A DNA stretch of 64,000 nucleotides from contig CAZKVH010000003.1 in NCBI GenBank assembly GCA_964556165.1, positions 20,094 through 84,093 on the forward strand, given 5' to 3'. Below the pieces are notes generated by a model. That model saw only the letters and a list, made by a program, of their open reading frames with translations. It was not told the DNA's origin and did not search any database. Below are positions 17,495 through 26,361 of the stretch, in pieces. How positions within the stretch are numbered: the stretch's first letter is position 1; the number at the start of each line of letters is the position of its first letter. The position numbers and the translations under genes were made by a program. The DNA comes from JAQVEM01 sp964556165 (lineage in GTDB: Bacteria > Actinomycetota > Humimicrobiia > Humimicrobiales > Humimicrobiaceae).

Positions 17495-18367
17495 TTAAGT
17501 ATCTTTTTCGAATTCTATGGAAAAATCTACTGCCGGGGCGGAGTGGGTAATAAGTCCCACCGAAGCGATATCGATTCCTGTTTTACATATTTGTTCAAGG
17601 TTATCAAGATTTATATTGCCCGAAGCCTCGACCAGGAATTTTTTATCTTTTTTTTCTCTTATTATTTTTATTGCTTTTTTCATCCGGTCTATTTTCATAT
17701 TATCAAGCATTATAATATCTGCTTTACCGGTTATTGCCTCATCGAGCTGGTTAAAGTCCCTGACCTCTACTTCGATTTCTAAATTGGATGGGGAATTTGC
17801 CCTGACTTTTTCTATAGCTCTTAAAATCCCTCCTGCAGCTATTATATGGTTATCTTTTATAAGTATGCCGTCAAACAGGCCAAAACGATGGTTGTATCCT
17901 CCACCACATTGAACAGCATATTTTTCGATTTTACGCAGGAGCGGCTTTGTTTTTCTGGTGTCTTTGATTTGTACACCGTAAGGTTTTGCTATTTCTACAA
18001 ATTTGCTGGTAAGAGTTGCGATTCCCGACATATGCTGGATGAAATTAAGGCAAATTCTCTCTGCTTTCAAAATCGATAGAGTAGGTCCGCTTATATTGCA
18101 GATTCTATCCATATAGTTAAGAGAATCACCATCATCTTTAAACCATTCAACTTTTATATTGTCGTCGATTTCTTCAACCACGAAGTTTAGAATATCAGCA
18201 CCGCTTAGAATTGCACCATTTTTTTCTTTGCACACTACATATGAAAACGAATTCTTATAAGGAGGAATTAAATAATCCGAGGTAATATCTCCAAGGCCGT
18301 TTAGCTCTTCGGATATAGCTCCGTGTATTAAATCTATAACATCATTTTTTAAAATTTTATATTTCAT
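17495..18367 (-). CDS. nadC: Nicotinate-nucleotide pyrophosphorylase (quinolinate phosphoribosyltransferase)
   Basis: Converts quinolinate and PRPP to nicotinate mononucleotide, the third step of de novo NAD synthesis. It is 290 aa. Diagnostic motifs are EELNGLGDITSDYL, the phosphate-binding IKDTRKTKPLLRKIEKYAV, GGGYNHRFGLFDGILIKDNH, and LEVEVRDFNQLDEA with IIMLDNM. It starts 17 bases after nadB and follows nadA-nadB in one operon. Confidence 0.96.
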   Translation of the reverse strand: MKYKILKNDVIDLIHGAISEELNGLGDITSDYLIPPYKNSFSYVVCKEKNGAILSGADILNFVVEEIDDNIKVEWFKDDGDSLNYMDRICNISGPTLSILKAERICLNFIQHMSGIATLTSKFVEIAKPYGVQIKDTRKTKPLLRKIEKYAVQCGGGYNHRFGLFDGILIKDNHIIAAGGILRAIEKVRANSPSNLEIEVEVRDFNQLDEAITGKADIIMLDNMKIDRMKKAIKIIREKKDKKFLVEASGNINLDNLEQICKTGIDIASVGLITHSAPAVDFSIEFEKDT

Positions 18368-18384
18368 TTCCGGTCGCTAAATTT

Positions 18385-20043
18385 CTAAGCATCTTCAATG
18401 TATACTTTTTTTTGTTTTAGTATTATATGCTTTTTCCAGTTTATGTCATCTTTTTTTGGAAAATCTTTTCTCTGGTGCGTCCCTCTGCTTTCTTTTCTTA
18501 TGCCTGCTGACTTGATTATAAGACCTGCTACTGTAAGCATATTTACTAATTCAAGGGTTTTTTTATCTTTTATATTATTAAAATTCAGGCTCATGATATA
18601 ACTATTGACAATTTTACCTGCTTCTTCCAGGCTTACTTCGTCTCTGGGTATACCGACTTTTTCAGTCATTGTGTTTTTTAATTTAACAATGAGATTGTCT
18701 ACTTCATCATTGATATTACCTGGCCCTTCCGGCTCTGTTTTTTTCCTTTTAGCTTCCTTTAAGATTTTATCGATGTATTCGTTAACTTTGCTTTCGCCCC
18801 CACTTTTTTCTGGATGTAGTTTTTTTTCTATATCCTGATAAATCTTCCACCCATATACCGCACCCTCTATAAGTGAATTACTGGCAAGCCGGTTTGCGCC
18901 GTGGGCTCCTGTTGCCGCTGATTCTCCACAGCTGTAAAGACCTTTTACGTTCGTTTCACCATTATAGTCGGTTTCAATTCCGCCGTTTATATAGTGCTCG
19001 GCAGGTGATACTTCAATAAGGTCTTTTTTTAGATTGAGACCATTTTCCTTTAATTTTAAGGTTATATTAGGAAAGCGTTTTTTTAAAAGACTTTCCGGTA
19101 TATGTCTTGCATCAAGATAGACATGGTCGGTACGACATTCGTCCATAACTCTTATTATTTCTTTTACAACAATATCTCTCGGAGCAAGTTCTGCTTTAGG
19201 GTGTTTCCCTACCATAAATCTCTTTCCATTGCAGTCTTCTAGATACGCACCTTCTCCTCTGATAGCTTCTGTCATCAGGAATAATCTGAAATCTTTTGTC
19301 TTAAATACTGTAGGATGGAACTGGATAAATTCTATGTCTTTTATTCTGGCTCCTGCCCTGTATGCCATAGCGATACCATCGCCTGTTGATATGGGAGGGT
19401 TCGTAGAAAAAGCATAAATCTGGCCTATTCCGCCGGTTGCAATAACTACACTGGAAGCCGGGTATATTTCGATAACACCTGTTTTTAAATCCATTGCCGT
19501 AATACCGGCGCAATTACTTTTATAAACAAGAATATCAAGGGCAAAATGCCCGGATAAAAAATCTATATTTCTCAAGTCTTTTGAATAAGAAACTATTTTT
19601 TTCTCAAGTTCTTCTCCAGTAGCATCTCCTCCAGCATGGAGAACACGGGGGAAGCTGTGGCCACCTTCAGTAGTGAAAGTTATTTCTCCTCTTGAAGTGT
19701 CAAAATTAATGCCCATGTTTATAAGGTCCTCTATAATTTTAGGTGCGTTTCTGGTAAGTATTTTTACGGCATTACTGTCGCATAAGCCCTGGCCGGCAAT
19801 CATAGTATCGCGATAATGATTTTTCCATATATCTGGAGCTTTAAGAGCAGCCGCAATACCTCCCTGCGCATAACGGGTTGTTGACTCGGAGATGGAACTT
19901 TTGGTGATGACTTTTATGGTACCTTTTTTTGCAAGCCTCACAGCAGTTGAAAGACCGGCAATTCCACTACCTATAATTATACAATCAGAATAATTATGGA
20001 TTTTTTGGTAAAGTGATGGGTTTATTAAATATCTCGGTAACAT
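18385..20043 (-). CDS. nadB: L-aspartate oxidase
   Basis: FAD enzyme that oxidises L-aspartate to iminoaspartate for quinolinate synthesis. It is 552 aa, in the normal range. The N-terminal FAD motif is CIIIGSGIAGLSTAVRLA. The conserved TRYAQGGIAA, HSFPRVLHAGGDATG, IEFIQFHPT, EAIRGEGAYL and the C-terminal CGESAATGAHGANRLASNSL identify the succinate-dehydrogenase/NadB flavoprotein family; absence of a covalent-flavin His and the nad neighbours make it NadB. It starts 2 bases after nadA. In anaerobes fumarate can serve as its electron acceptor. Confidence 0.96.
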   Translation of the reverse strand: MLPRYLINPSLYQKIHNYSDCIIIGSGIAGLSTAVRLAKKGTIKVITKSSISESTTRYAQGGIAAALKAPDIWKNHYRDTMIAGQGLCDSNAVKILTRNAPKIIEDLINMGINFDTSRGEITFTTEGGHSFPRVLHAGGDATGEELEKKIVSYSKDLRNIDFLSGHFALDILVYKSNCAGITAMDLKTGVIEIYPASSVVIATGGIGQIYAFSTNPPISTGDGIAMAYRAGARIKDIEFIQFHPTVFKTKDFRLFLMTEAIRGEGAYLEDCNGKRFMVGKHPKAELAPRDIVVKEIIRVMDECRTDHVYLDARHIPESLLKKRFPNITLKLKENGLNLKKDLIEVSPAEHYINGGIETDYNGETNVKGLYSCGESAATGAHGANRLASNSLIEGAVYGWKIYQDIEKKLHPEKSGGESKVNEYIDKILKEAKRKKTEPEGPGNINDEVDNLIVKLKNTMTEKVGIPRDEVSLEEAGKIVNSYIMSLNFNNIKDKKTLELVNMLTVAGLIIKSAGIRKESRGTHQRKDFPKKDDINWKKHIILKQKKVYIEDA

Positions 20044-20045
20044 TC

Positions 20046-20960
20046 TTATTTTATGGCCATCATTTTGTTGATAGCTAATTTCGCCTTTCTGATTACGTCT
20101 TCTTCTATTATTATTTCATATTTTTCATCTATAAGGGCCCACATTATTTTTTCCAGGTTTATAAGCTTCATGTCGGGACATATGGCCTTACTGGTTGCAG
20201 GGTAGAAGTTTTTGTCAGGGTTTTCCTTTTTTAATCTGTGTATTATATCTATCTCTGTACCAATTATAAAATTCTTTTTTTTGTTTTTTCTGGCATATTT
20301 CAACATTCCTCCTGTTGAGGCAACTTTATCTGCAATATCTATTACATCAGGAGTGCATTCCGGGTGAACCATAACGACGGCGTCAGGATAATCTTTTTTA
20401 AGGTTGATGATATCTTTTACGGTTATCAAAATATGAGTTGGGCAGTATCCATTCCACAATATAAGCTCCCTGCCTGTCTGGCTCTGCACATAGCTTCCCA
20501 GATATTTGTCCGGTATGAAAATTATTTTTTTATTTTTAGGTATGGATTCGACTACCCTTACTGCGTTTGCAGATGTGCAGCAAATATCGCTCAGGGCTTT
20601 GACTTCTGCGGTTGAGTTAACATAGCAAACTACGATTGCGCCTGGGTTCTTATCCCTTAATTTTTTAAGTTGATTTGCAGTTATCATGTCAGCCATAGGG
20701 CATCCACTATTTTCATCGGGGAGAAGAACTTTTTTTTCGGGGGATAAAATTTTAGCAGTTTCAGCCATAAACTGAACCCCGCAGAAGACTATAATTTTCT
20801 TTCGTGTTTTTGAAGCCTCATAACTTAATTGAAAAGAATCACCAACGAAATCTGCAATATCCTGGACCTCCCCAATCTGGTAGTTATGAGACAGTATAAT
20901 TGCATCCTTTTCTGCTTTGAGTTTGAGTATATTATTTATAACTTCTATATTTGATTTCAT
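20046..20960 (-). CDS. nadA: Quinolinate synthase
   Basis: Condenses iminoaspartate with dihydroxyacetone phosphate to quinolinate using a [4Fe-4S] cluster. It is 304 aa, the short form. Motifs include ILSHNYQIGEVQDIADFVGD, FCGVQFMAETAKIL with the first cluster Cys, PDENSGCPMAD, CCTSANAV, WNGYCPTH, MVHPECTPDV with the second Cys, GTEIDIIHRL and KAICPDMKLINL with the third. It is first gene of the nadA-nadB-nadC operon. An AGGAA precedes its ATG, and a perfect 18-base palindrome lies 74 bases upstream. Confidence 0.97.
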   Translation of the reverse strand: MKSNIEVINNILKLKAEKDAIILSHNYQIGEVQDIADFVGDSFQLSYEASKTRKKIIVFCGVQFMAETAKILSPEKKVLLPDENSGCPMADMITANQLKKLRDKNPGAIVVCYVNSTAEVKALSDICCTSANAVRVVESIPKNKKIIFIPDKYLGSYVQSQTGRELILWNGYCPTHILITVKDIINLKKDYPDAVVMVHPECTPDVIDIADKVASTGGMLKYARKNKKKNFIIGTEIDIIHRLKKENPDKNFYPATSKAICPDMKLINLEKIMWALIDEKYEIIIEEDVIRKAKLAINKMMAIK

Positions 20961-21033
20961 ATTTTTTCCTGTACAACAGAATTACTTGTGTTATTGTAAA
21001 ACAACATCTATAAAATTAAAATAAGTACTTTAC

Positions 21034-21051
21034 TTATCTGCCGGCAGATAA
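21034..21051. promoter_or_regulatory. 18-base perfect palindrome between nadA and topA
   Basis: TTATCTGCCGGCAGATAA is a perfect 9+9 palindrome with a GC centre in an AT-rich 210-base divergent gap. There is no spacer for a hairpin loop and no T tract, so a dimeric repressor site is the natural reading. Its position fits control of the nad operon, topA or both. Confidence 0.5.
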
Positions 21052-21170
21052 ACTGAGAGATTAATAAATATACCATACAGGAGATTTATTTATTTTTTTT
21101 TTAATGTTATCATTTCAAATTCAGGCTAATTTAAACTTTGAGAAATAACTTTTTTGATGGTGGTATTAAT

Positions 21171-23243
21171 TTGAAGCTAATTATAAGCGAAAAAGAAATA
21201 GCTGCTAAGCGTATTGCAGGAATACTTTCAGGGGATGGTATAAAAGAGGAAAAGGTATATGGAGTTCCAGTTTATAGTTTTAATATCAGAGGAGAGGACT
21301 ACAGGGTAATTGGCTTAAAAGGGCATATAATGAAAGTAGATTATCCGGCGGAGTATTCAAACTGGTTTAATGTAGACCCTGCAGAGCTTATAGATGCTAA
21401 CATAGAAAAAATTCCGGTTCATAAGAAAATAATCCAGGCACTCAAAAAAGTTTCGGCTGATGCAGGCGAGATTATTATTGCCACGGACTATGATAGAGAA
21501 GGCGAGCTTATTGGTTATGACGCAATGCAGAAGGTAAAGGAATATAATTCGCTTGTAAAGACAAAAAGAGCGAAATTTTCGGCTATTACCCCGAGGGATA
21601 TAGAAGAAGCTTTTGATAAAACGGGTAAAGTTGATTTGAACCTCGCCTTTGCAGGTAGAGCGAGACAGGACATAGACCTTATATGGGGCGCTACGCTTAC
21701 CCGTTTTATATCTCTTACTACCTATCAGATTAGAGATAAATTCCTCTCTGTAGGCAGGGTTCAAACCCCCACTCTTACGCTTATTGTCGATAGAGAATTA
21801 GAGATAAAGTCGTTTGTACCAACTCCTTACTGGGTTGTAAGCGTCAAACTTGTTACAGGGTCGGGAGAGGAATTTGAAGCCAGCCATAAAACAAAAAGAT
21901 TCTCTAAAAAAGAGGATGCACAGAATGTATTCTCAAAGCTTGGGGATACGGGAGTTGTAACGAAAGTAGATGAAAGTATTAAAGATATAAAACCTCTGGC
22001 TCCTTTTAATACAACTTCACTTATAATGAGTGGTAATTCAATTGGTTTTTCTGCTTCAAAAACTATAAGTATTGCAGAAAACCTTTATATGAATGGTTAT
22101 ATAAGTTATCCGAGAACTGATAATACGGTATATCCTTCCTCTATTGATCTGGCAGAAATCGTGAGGATACTAAAAGCTTCGGATGAGTTCAGTAGTATGT
22201 GTGAGAGAGTTCTTTCTCAGGATAAGATAATACCAAGCAGGGGCAAAAAAAGGACGACGGACCATCCACCAGTTCACCCCACATCACTTGCCTCGCAAAA
22301 TAGTCTGGGTAGTGACGAGTGGAAACTTTATAATTTAATTGTCAGAAGGTTTATAAGCACCCTGCTGCCGGCAGCTAAAATCAGGAATATGAGCGTGCTT
22401 ATTGATATAAACGGGGAATCTTTTGTTGCCAGTGGTTCCAGTATAGTAGAAGCGAACTGGATTGAGTTTTATCCGTATTATAAGTATAAAGATGTTTTTC
22501 TGCCACACCTGAAAGAGAATCAGTCACTTAAGGTTGCATCAAAGGATTTGCTGGATAAAGAAACGAGGCCTCCTGCAAGATATACCCAGGGTAAGCTGGT
22601 TGAAAAAATGGAAGAACTCGGTCTTGGAACTAAAGCAACACGCCATACAATTATACAGAATTTAATTCAAAGGGGTTATATTAATGGTAATCCATTACAG
22701 CCGGGCGAAAAGGCTATTGCTGTGATAAAAATGCTTAAAAAACATGCTGAAAAAATATCATCTCCGGATATGACTTCGGAACTGGAAATTTATATGGATG
22801 CCATTGTGAGTGGTGATGAGACAAAAGAGGATGTTATAAACAGGTCCAGAAGAATGTTAAAAGATGTTATGGTTAATCTGAACAATGAGAAGGAAGAGAT
22901 TTCCCGGGAGATAAAGAAAGGAATAAAAGAAGACCTGATTGTAGGTAAATGCCCCAGGGAAAATTGTGACGGGAATCTGGTTGTAAGAGTATCAAGAAAG
23001 ACAAAGAAGAGATTTATAGGCTGTACTGCTTATCCTGAATGTAAAATCACTTTCCCGCTTCCTCAGAAAGGCTTGCTAGTTACAACGAAAGAATTGTGCA
23101 AATATTGCAATTATCCCATAGTAAAAATTATAAATAAGGGAAGAAAACCCTGGAATTTGTGCATAAACCCGGATTGCCCTGGAAAAGATGAGAAATATAA
23201 AAATTACAACAATAACAGAGGAGATAAAAAAACTTCTGATTGA
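21171..23243 (+). CDS. topA: DNA topoisomerase I, archaeal-type IA
   Basis: Relaxes negative supercoils by single-strand passage. The frame opens at 21138, but the family starts at L-K-L-I-I-S-E-K, matching the TTG at 21171 (GGTGGT upstream); length is 690 aa. The Toprim domain has IISEKEIAAKRIA and ATDYDREGELIG (about 105). The active-site Tyr is in GYISYPRTDNT (about 312), and FLSVGRVQTPTLTLIVDREL is the conserved helix. Two Cys4-type zinc units end the protein (CPRENC...CTAYPEC, CKYC...CINPDC). K-R-I-A near the N-terminus, RARQDIDLIWGATLTRFIS and the overall layout match the archaeal topA group rather than the longer usual bacterial TopA. fumA-like gene overlaps its 3' end by 56 bases. Confidence 0.9.
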   Translation: MKLIISEKEIAAKRIAGILSGDGIKEEKVYGVPVYSFNIRGEDYRVIGLKGHIMKVDYPAEYSNWFNVDPAELIDANIEKIPVHKKIIQALKKVSADAGEIIIATDYDREGELIGYDAMQKVKEYNSLVKTKRAKFSAITPRDIEEAFDKTGKVDLNLAFAGRARQDIDLIWGATLTRFISLTTYQIRDKFLSVGRVQTPTLTLIVDRELEIKSFVPTPYWVVSVKLVTGSGEEFEASHKTKRFSKKEDAQNVFSKLGDTGVVTKVDESIKDIKPLAPFNTTSLIMSGNSIGFSASKTISIAENLYMNGYISYPRTDNTVYPSSIDLAEIVRILKASDEFSSMCERVLSQDKIIPSRGKKRTTDHPPVHPTSLASQNSLGSDEWKLYNLIVRRFISTLLPAAKIRNMSVLIDINGESFVASGSSIVEANWIEFYPYYKYKDVFLPHLKENQSLKVASKDLLDKETRPPARYTQGKLVEKMEELGLGTKATRHTIIQNLIQRGYINGNPLQPGEKAIAVIKMLKKHAEKISSPDMTSELEIYMDAIVSGDETKEDVINRSRRMLKDVMVNLNNEKEEISREIKKGIKEDLIVGKCPRENCDGNLVVRVSRKTKKRFIGCTAYPECKITFPLPQKGLLVTTKELCKYCNYPIVKIINKGRKPWNLCINPDCPGKDEKYKNYNNNRGDKKTSD

Positions 23244-24045
23244 GGCAAGTTTTAATCTTCCCGGCGACATTATAAGAGCCATAGAAGCTGCTTTGATAGA
23301 AGAGACCTATCCGGGTGCTAAAAACATTTTAAAGCTTATATTAGAAAACTCAGAAGTTGCCCGCGAGCAGAAGCTTCCCCTCTGTCAGGATTGCGGGCTC
23401 GTTTATATTGATATTGATATTGGCAAGGATATCCATATAGAAAAAAGTGAGGACTTAAATAAGCTAATTAACAGAGCTGTAGCTGAAACATATAATGATA
23501 ATTACCTGAGAAAATCAGTTGTAGCAGACCCCCTTTATGAGAGAAAAAATACTTCCGGAAACACACCTGCAGTAATTCATATTAACTTTACATCAGATGA
23601 AGATGTTGTTTTGAGAATTTATCTGAAGGGTGGCGGAAGCGAGAATTGTTCTTATCTTCACATGATAAACCCCTCTGCCGGTGAGGATGAAATAGTGGAG
23701 TTTGTTGTAAATGATGTCAGAGAAAATGTCACAAGATGTTGCCCACCGGTAATAATTGGAGTCGGAATTGGAGGCTCGTCTTCTGAGGTAGCCAGACTGG
23801 CAATGCTTGCAAGTTTCAGGAATTTGAATAAAAGAAATCCTGATGAAAGATATAAAAAACTTGAAGGCAGGATATTAAAGGCTGTAAATAAAACCGGAAT
23901 AGGTCCACAGGGACTTGGTGGCAAAACTACTGCGCTGGCATGTAATGTAGAATATGCCCCCTGCCATATGGCAACTCTCCCGCTTGGAGTTTTTATGGGG
24001 TGTCATTCGATGCGCCGTGCAGTGTCAAAGATATCCCCGCCGTAA
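23188..24045 (+). CDS. Class I fumarate hydratase, alpha subunit
   Basis: Oxygen-sensitive [4Fe-4S] hydratase subunit interconverting fumarate and malate (tartrate dehydratase alpha is the near paralogue). It is 285 aa. Cluster Cys candidates are in LPLCQDCG, RCCPPVIIGVGIGG and FMGCHSMRR, and KGGGSENCSYLHM is the family motif. The start ITTITEEIKKLLIEASFNLP matches the family N-terminus although it overlaps topA by 56 bases. Oddly, the beta subunit is on the opposite strand, tail to tail, with 43 bases of overlap. Confidence 0.92.
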   Translation: MRNIKITTITEEIKKLLIEASFNLPGDIIRAIEAALIEETYPGAKNILKLILENSEVAREQKLPLCQDCGLVYIDIDIGKDIHIEKSEDLNKLINRAVAETYNDNYLRKSVVADPLYERKNTSGNTPAVIHINFTSDEDVVLRIYLKGGGSENCSYLHMINPSAGEDEIVEFVVNDVRENVTRCCPPVIIGVGIGGSSSEVARLAMLASFRNLNKRNPDERYKKLEGRILKAVNKTGIGPQGLGGKTTALACNVEYAPCHMATLPLGVFMGCHSMRRAVSKISPP

Positions 24046-24554
24046 ATATCGTAAGCCACAAATAAAGGCAAGTCTTTTACCTCTATTTCATAAACTGCCT
24101 CGGCTCCGAGGTCGTGATATGCGATAGCTTTTATATTTCTTACTTTTGTAGAGAGATAAGCTGAAATACCTCCTATCATTACAAAGTAGACGGCTTTATA
24201 CTTTTTTAAGAGTTCTTTTAAATCTTTACTTCTTTTACCCTTTCCTATTGTTGCTTTTAATCCCTTCTTGAGAAGAGGTTCTGTTAAACTGTCCATTCGA
24301 GAGCTAGTTGTTGGTCCAATGCTTCCGCTTTTTTTGCCGGGAGGCGTCGGCGACGGTCCAACATAAAATATAATACTGTCTCTAAGGTCAACGGGCAATT
24401 CTTTATTTGAATTTATGGCTTCAAAGAATCTTTTGTGGGCAGCATCTCTTGCTCCCATTATTGTACCGTTTAGATATACTATATCCCCTGCTTTTAGTTT
24501 TTTAATTTTTTCATCTGTAAGAGGCGTTGACAGTTTAAAAGAATTGCTCATCAT
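24003..24554 (-). CDS. Class I fumarate hydratase, beta subunit
   Basis: A 183-aa C-terminal-type subunit that completes the hydratase with the alpha subunit encoded by the neighbouring plus-strand gene. Motifs: LKAGDIVYLNGTIMGARDAAHKRF, FYVGPSPTPPG, GSIGPTTSSRMD, MIGGISAYL and the end YHDLGAEAVYEIEVKDLPLF followed by YDIYGGDIF. The usual arrangement is alpha then beta on one strand; here the two must come from separate promoters. The last codons of both genes share 24003-24045. A GGAGG lies about 10 bases before the ATG. Confidence 0.92.
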   Translation of the reverse strand: MMSNSFKLSTPLTDEKIKKLKAGDIVYLNGTIMGARDAAHKRFFEAINSNKELPVDLRDSIIFYVGPSPTPPGKKSGSIGPTTSSRMDSLTEPLLKKGLKATIGKGKRSKDLKELLKKYKAVYFVMIGGISAYLSTKVRNIKAIAYHDLGAEAVYEIEVKDLPLFVAYDIYGGDIFDTARRIE

Positions 24555-24585
24555 TTTTTTAAATCCTCCTTAAAATGGCAGTTTA

Positions 24586-25446
24586 TCAGTCATAATTATC
24601 GAAATACTTGTCTCTCTTGAAGTAATTGTCATAAGTATAAAGAGGTTTTCTACTGGGGGGCTGTATTTTGTTTCTTCTTGAGCTCAGTATTATCATAACA
24701 ACGATAAAGATTATAAATAGTAATATGATACCTAAAATCACAATCAGGAAATAGGTTAGAAATTTTGTTTTTTTGCCTTCAATATATATATATCTCTCAT
24801 CTCCATATTTAAGATTCCATATGGCGATATTGTTTTCTCCTATTATGTCAGCATTATGTTCAGTTATTTTTACCGGAAACTTTATCTGATATGTTATGTT
24901 TAAGATGTTTGCATCTGCTTTAGCCAGGTCGGCGAGCCGATTGTAATCCGAGTTTGGTTCTGTAGAGTTTAGAAGAGTATCATCTATTTTCATATCAACA
25001 TAATCTCTAAAAAAGTATTCACTGTAAAAGAAGTAATCTTTTTTCTTGAGTTCGGTATAATAACGTATTTCCTCAGGATTTTCAGAAAAATTATCTATGG
25101 ATAAATGTCTTAAGAAATTTACATCTTCGAAGTTAAAACTAACTGCAAAATGAGTATAGTCACTCTCTTCATATGTTTTAATCTCTGCTTCGGGGTAATC
25201 TTTAAGTGTTTCTTTGAGTATTCCAAGCATTTTATCATAAAGAGATTCACCCTGGCTCAGGATTGTCTCACTTTTCTGGAGATATTCTGTTTTTATTGAT
25301 ATATCGACTGTCCTTGTTCCGGAATAATCGGGGTCTATCTCTGTAAAAATGTCAATCTGTGTCTGGTCGCATGAACTGAGAAAAGGAATAACTAGGATAA
25401 ATGTCGTAAGTATTATAAAAATTTTTAAGAAGTTTATTTTTGTCAT
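24586..25446 (-). CDS. Lipoprotein with C-terminal TM helix (LppM/DUF3153-like)
   Basis: A 286-aa protein. The signal peptide ends at the lipobox FLSSC (Cys about residue 26). The extracellular part opens with alternating strands (IDPDYSGTRTVDISIKTEY), a pattern seen in DUF3153/LppM-type lipoproteins. A TM helix at about 228-252 (FLTYFLIVILGIILLFIIF) is followed by a short basic/Tyr-rich tail. The similarity is by layout only. It could bind lipid or wall components. It is 31 bases upstream of, and co-directional with, the fumarate hydratase beta gene, so they could be co-transcribed. Confidence 0.65.
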   Translation of the reverse strand: MTKINFLKIFIILTTFILVIPFLSSCDQTQIDIFTEIDPDYSGTRTVDISIKTEYLQKSETILSQGESLYDKMLGILKETLKDYPEAEIKTYEESDYTHFAVSFNFEDVNFLRHLSIDNFSENPEEIRYYTELKKKDYFFYSEYFFRDYVDMKIDDTLLNSTEPNSDYNRLADLAKADANILNITYQIKFPVKITEHNADIIGENNIAIWNLKYGDERYIYIEGKKTKFLTYFLIVILGIILLFIIFIVVMIILSSRRNKIQPPSRKPLYTYDNYFKRDKYFDNYD

Positions 25447-25725
25447 AATTGTATAATTATGTTAATAAACCATTGTAGCATATTAATAATAATATTGTAT
25501 AAAAAATATGACGTGGGAAGCAACATTAAGCCCTTTTCAAGAATTGTTTTTAAGATATGGCAATAGTCTGGATGAACCATTTTAAAAAAATGAAATTAAT
25601 CTATGCAGCACGGGTCTTTTCTTAAAGTTTTAAATTTCCTATTATTAGGATATTATTTAATAAGCAGGTAATATAAAGAAAGAGGAATATAATTTAATGC
25701 CTTCTTATAATCTTATTAGTGTATT

Positions 25726-26361
25726 ATGAAAAAAGGTTTATTTATAACTTTTGAGGGACCGGACGGTTCCGGAAAAACTACACAGATAAAACTGCTGAGC
25801 GATTATCTTGAAAAAAAGGGGTTTGATGTATTACTTACCGTAGAGCCGGGTGGTACGGAAGTTGGCCGGAAGATACGGGATATACTGCTTACAGCGGAAA
25901 AGGTGGACATTTCTGCATGGGCTGAGACTTTTTTATTCCTTGCATCAAGAGCAGAGCTGGTATCAAAAGTGATAAAGCCGGCTTTAAGTGAGGGCAGGGT
26001 TGTAATATGCGACCGCTTCTTTGATTCAACAGTTGTTTATCAGGGTGTTGCAAGAGGGCTTGGAGAGAAAAAGATTCTGGATATGAGTCTTCTGGCCACC
26101 GGCGGGCTGGTACCTGATATAACTTTTCTACTTCTTGTAGATGTGAAAAGAGGAAAGAAGAGAATAGATAGCGCAAAAAGGGGCACGGATAGAATTGAGA
26201 TGGAAGAAGATGATTTTAAAGAAAAGATTTACAGCGGTTATCTTAAAATAGCAAGAGGGAATAAAGACAGATTCGTAGTTATTGATGGTGAAAAGAGTAT
26301 TGAAAATATATTTGAAGAGATAAAAAACAGGGTCTATAAATATCTTAAAGATTTAAAATGA
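25726..26361 (+). CDS. tmk: Thymidylate kinase
   Basis: Phosphorylates dTMP to dTDP. It is 211 aa. P-loop ITFEGPDGSGKTTQIKLL, the TMP-binding EPGGTEVGRKIRDILL, FLFLASRAE and the catalytic DRFFDSTVVYQGVARGLG are all present. It overlaps holB by 4 bases (ATGA), indicating translational coupling. A 280-base gap precedes it; I see no convincing promoter or structured leader there. Confidence 0.97.
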   Translation: MKKGLFITFEGPDGSGKTTQIKLLSDYLEKKGFDVLLTVEPGGTEVGRKIRDILLTAEKVDISAWAETFLFLASRAELVSKVIKPALSEGRVVICDRFFDSTVVYQGVARGLGEKKILDMSLLATGGLVPDITFLLLVDVKRGKKRIDSAKRGTDRIEMEEDDFKEKIYSGYLKIARGNKDRFVVIDGEKSIENIFEEIKNRVYKYLKDLK

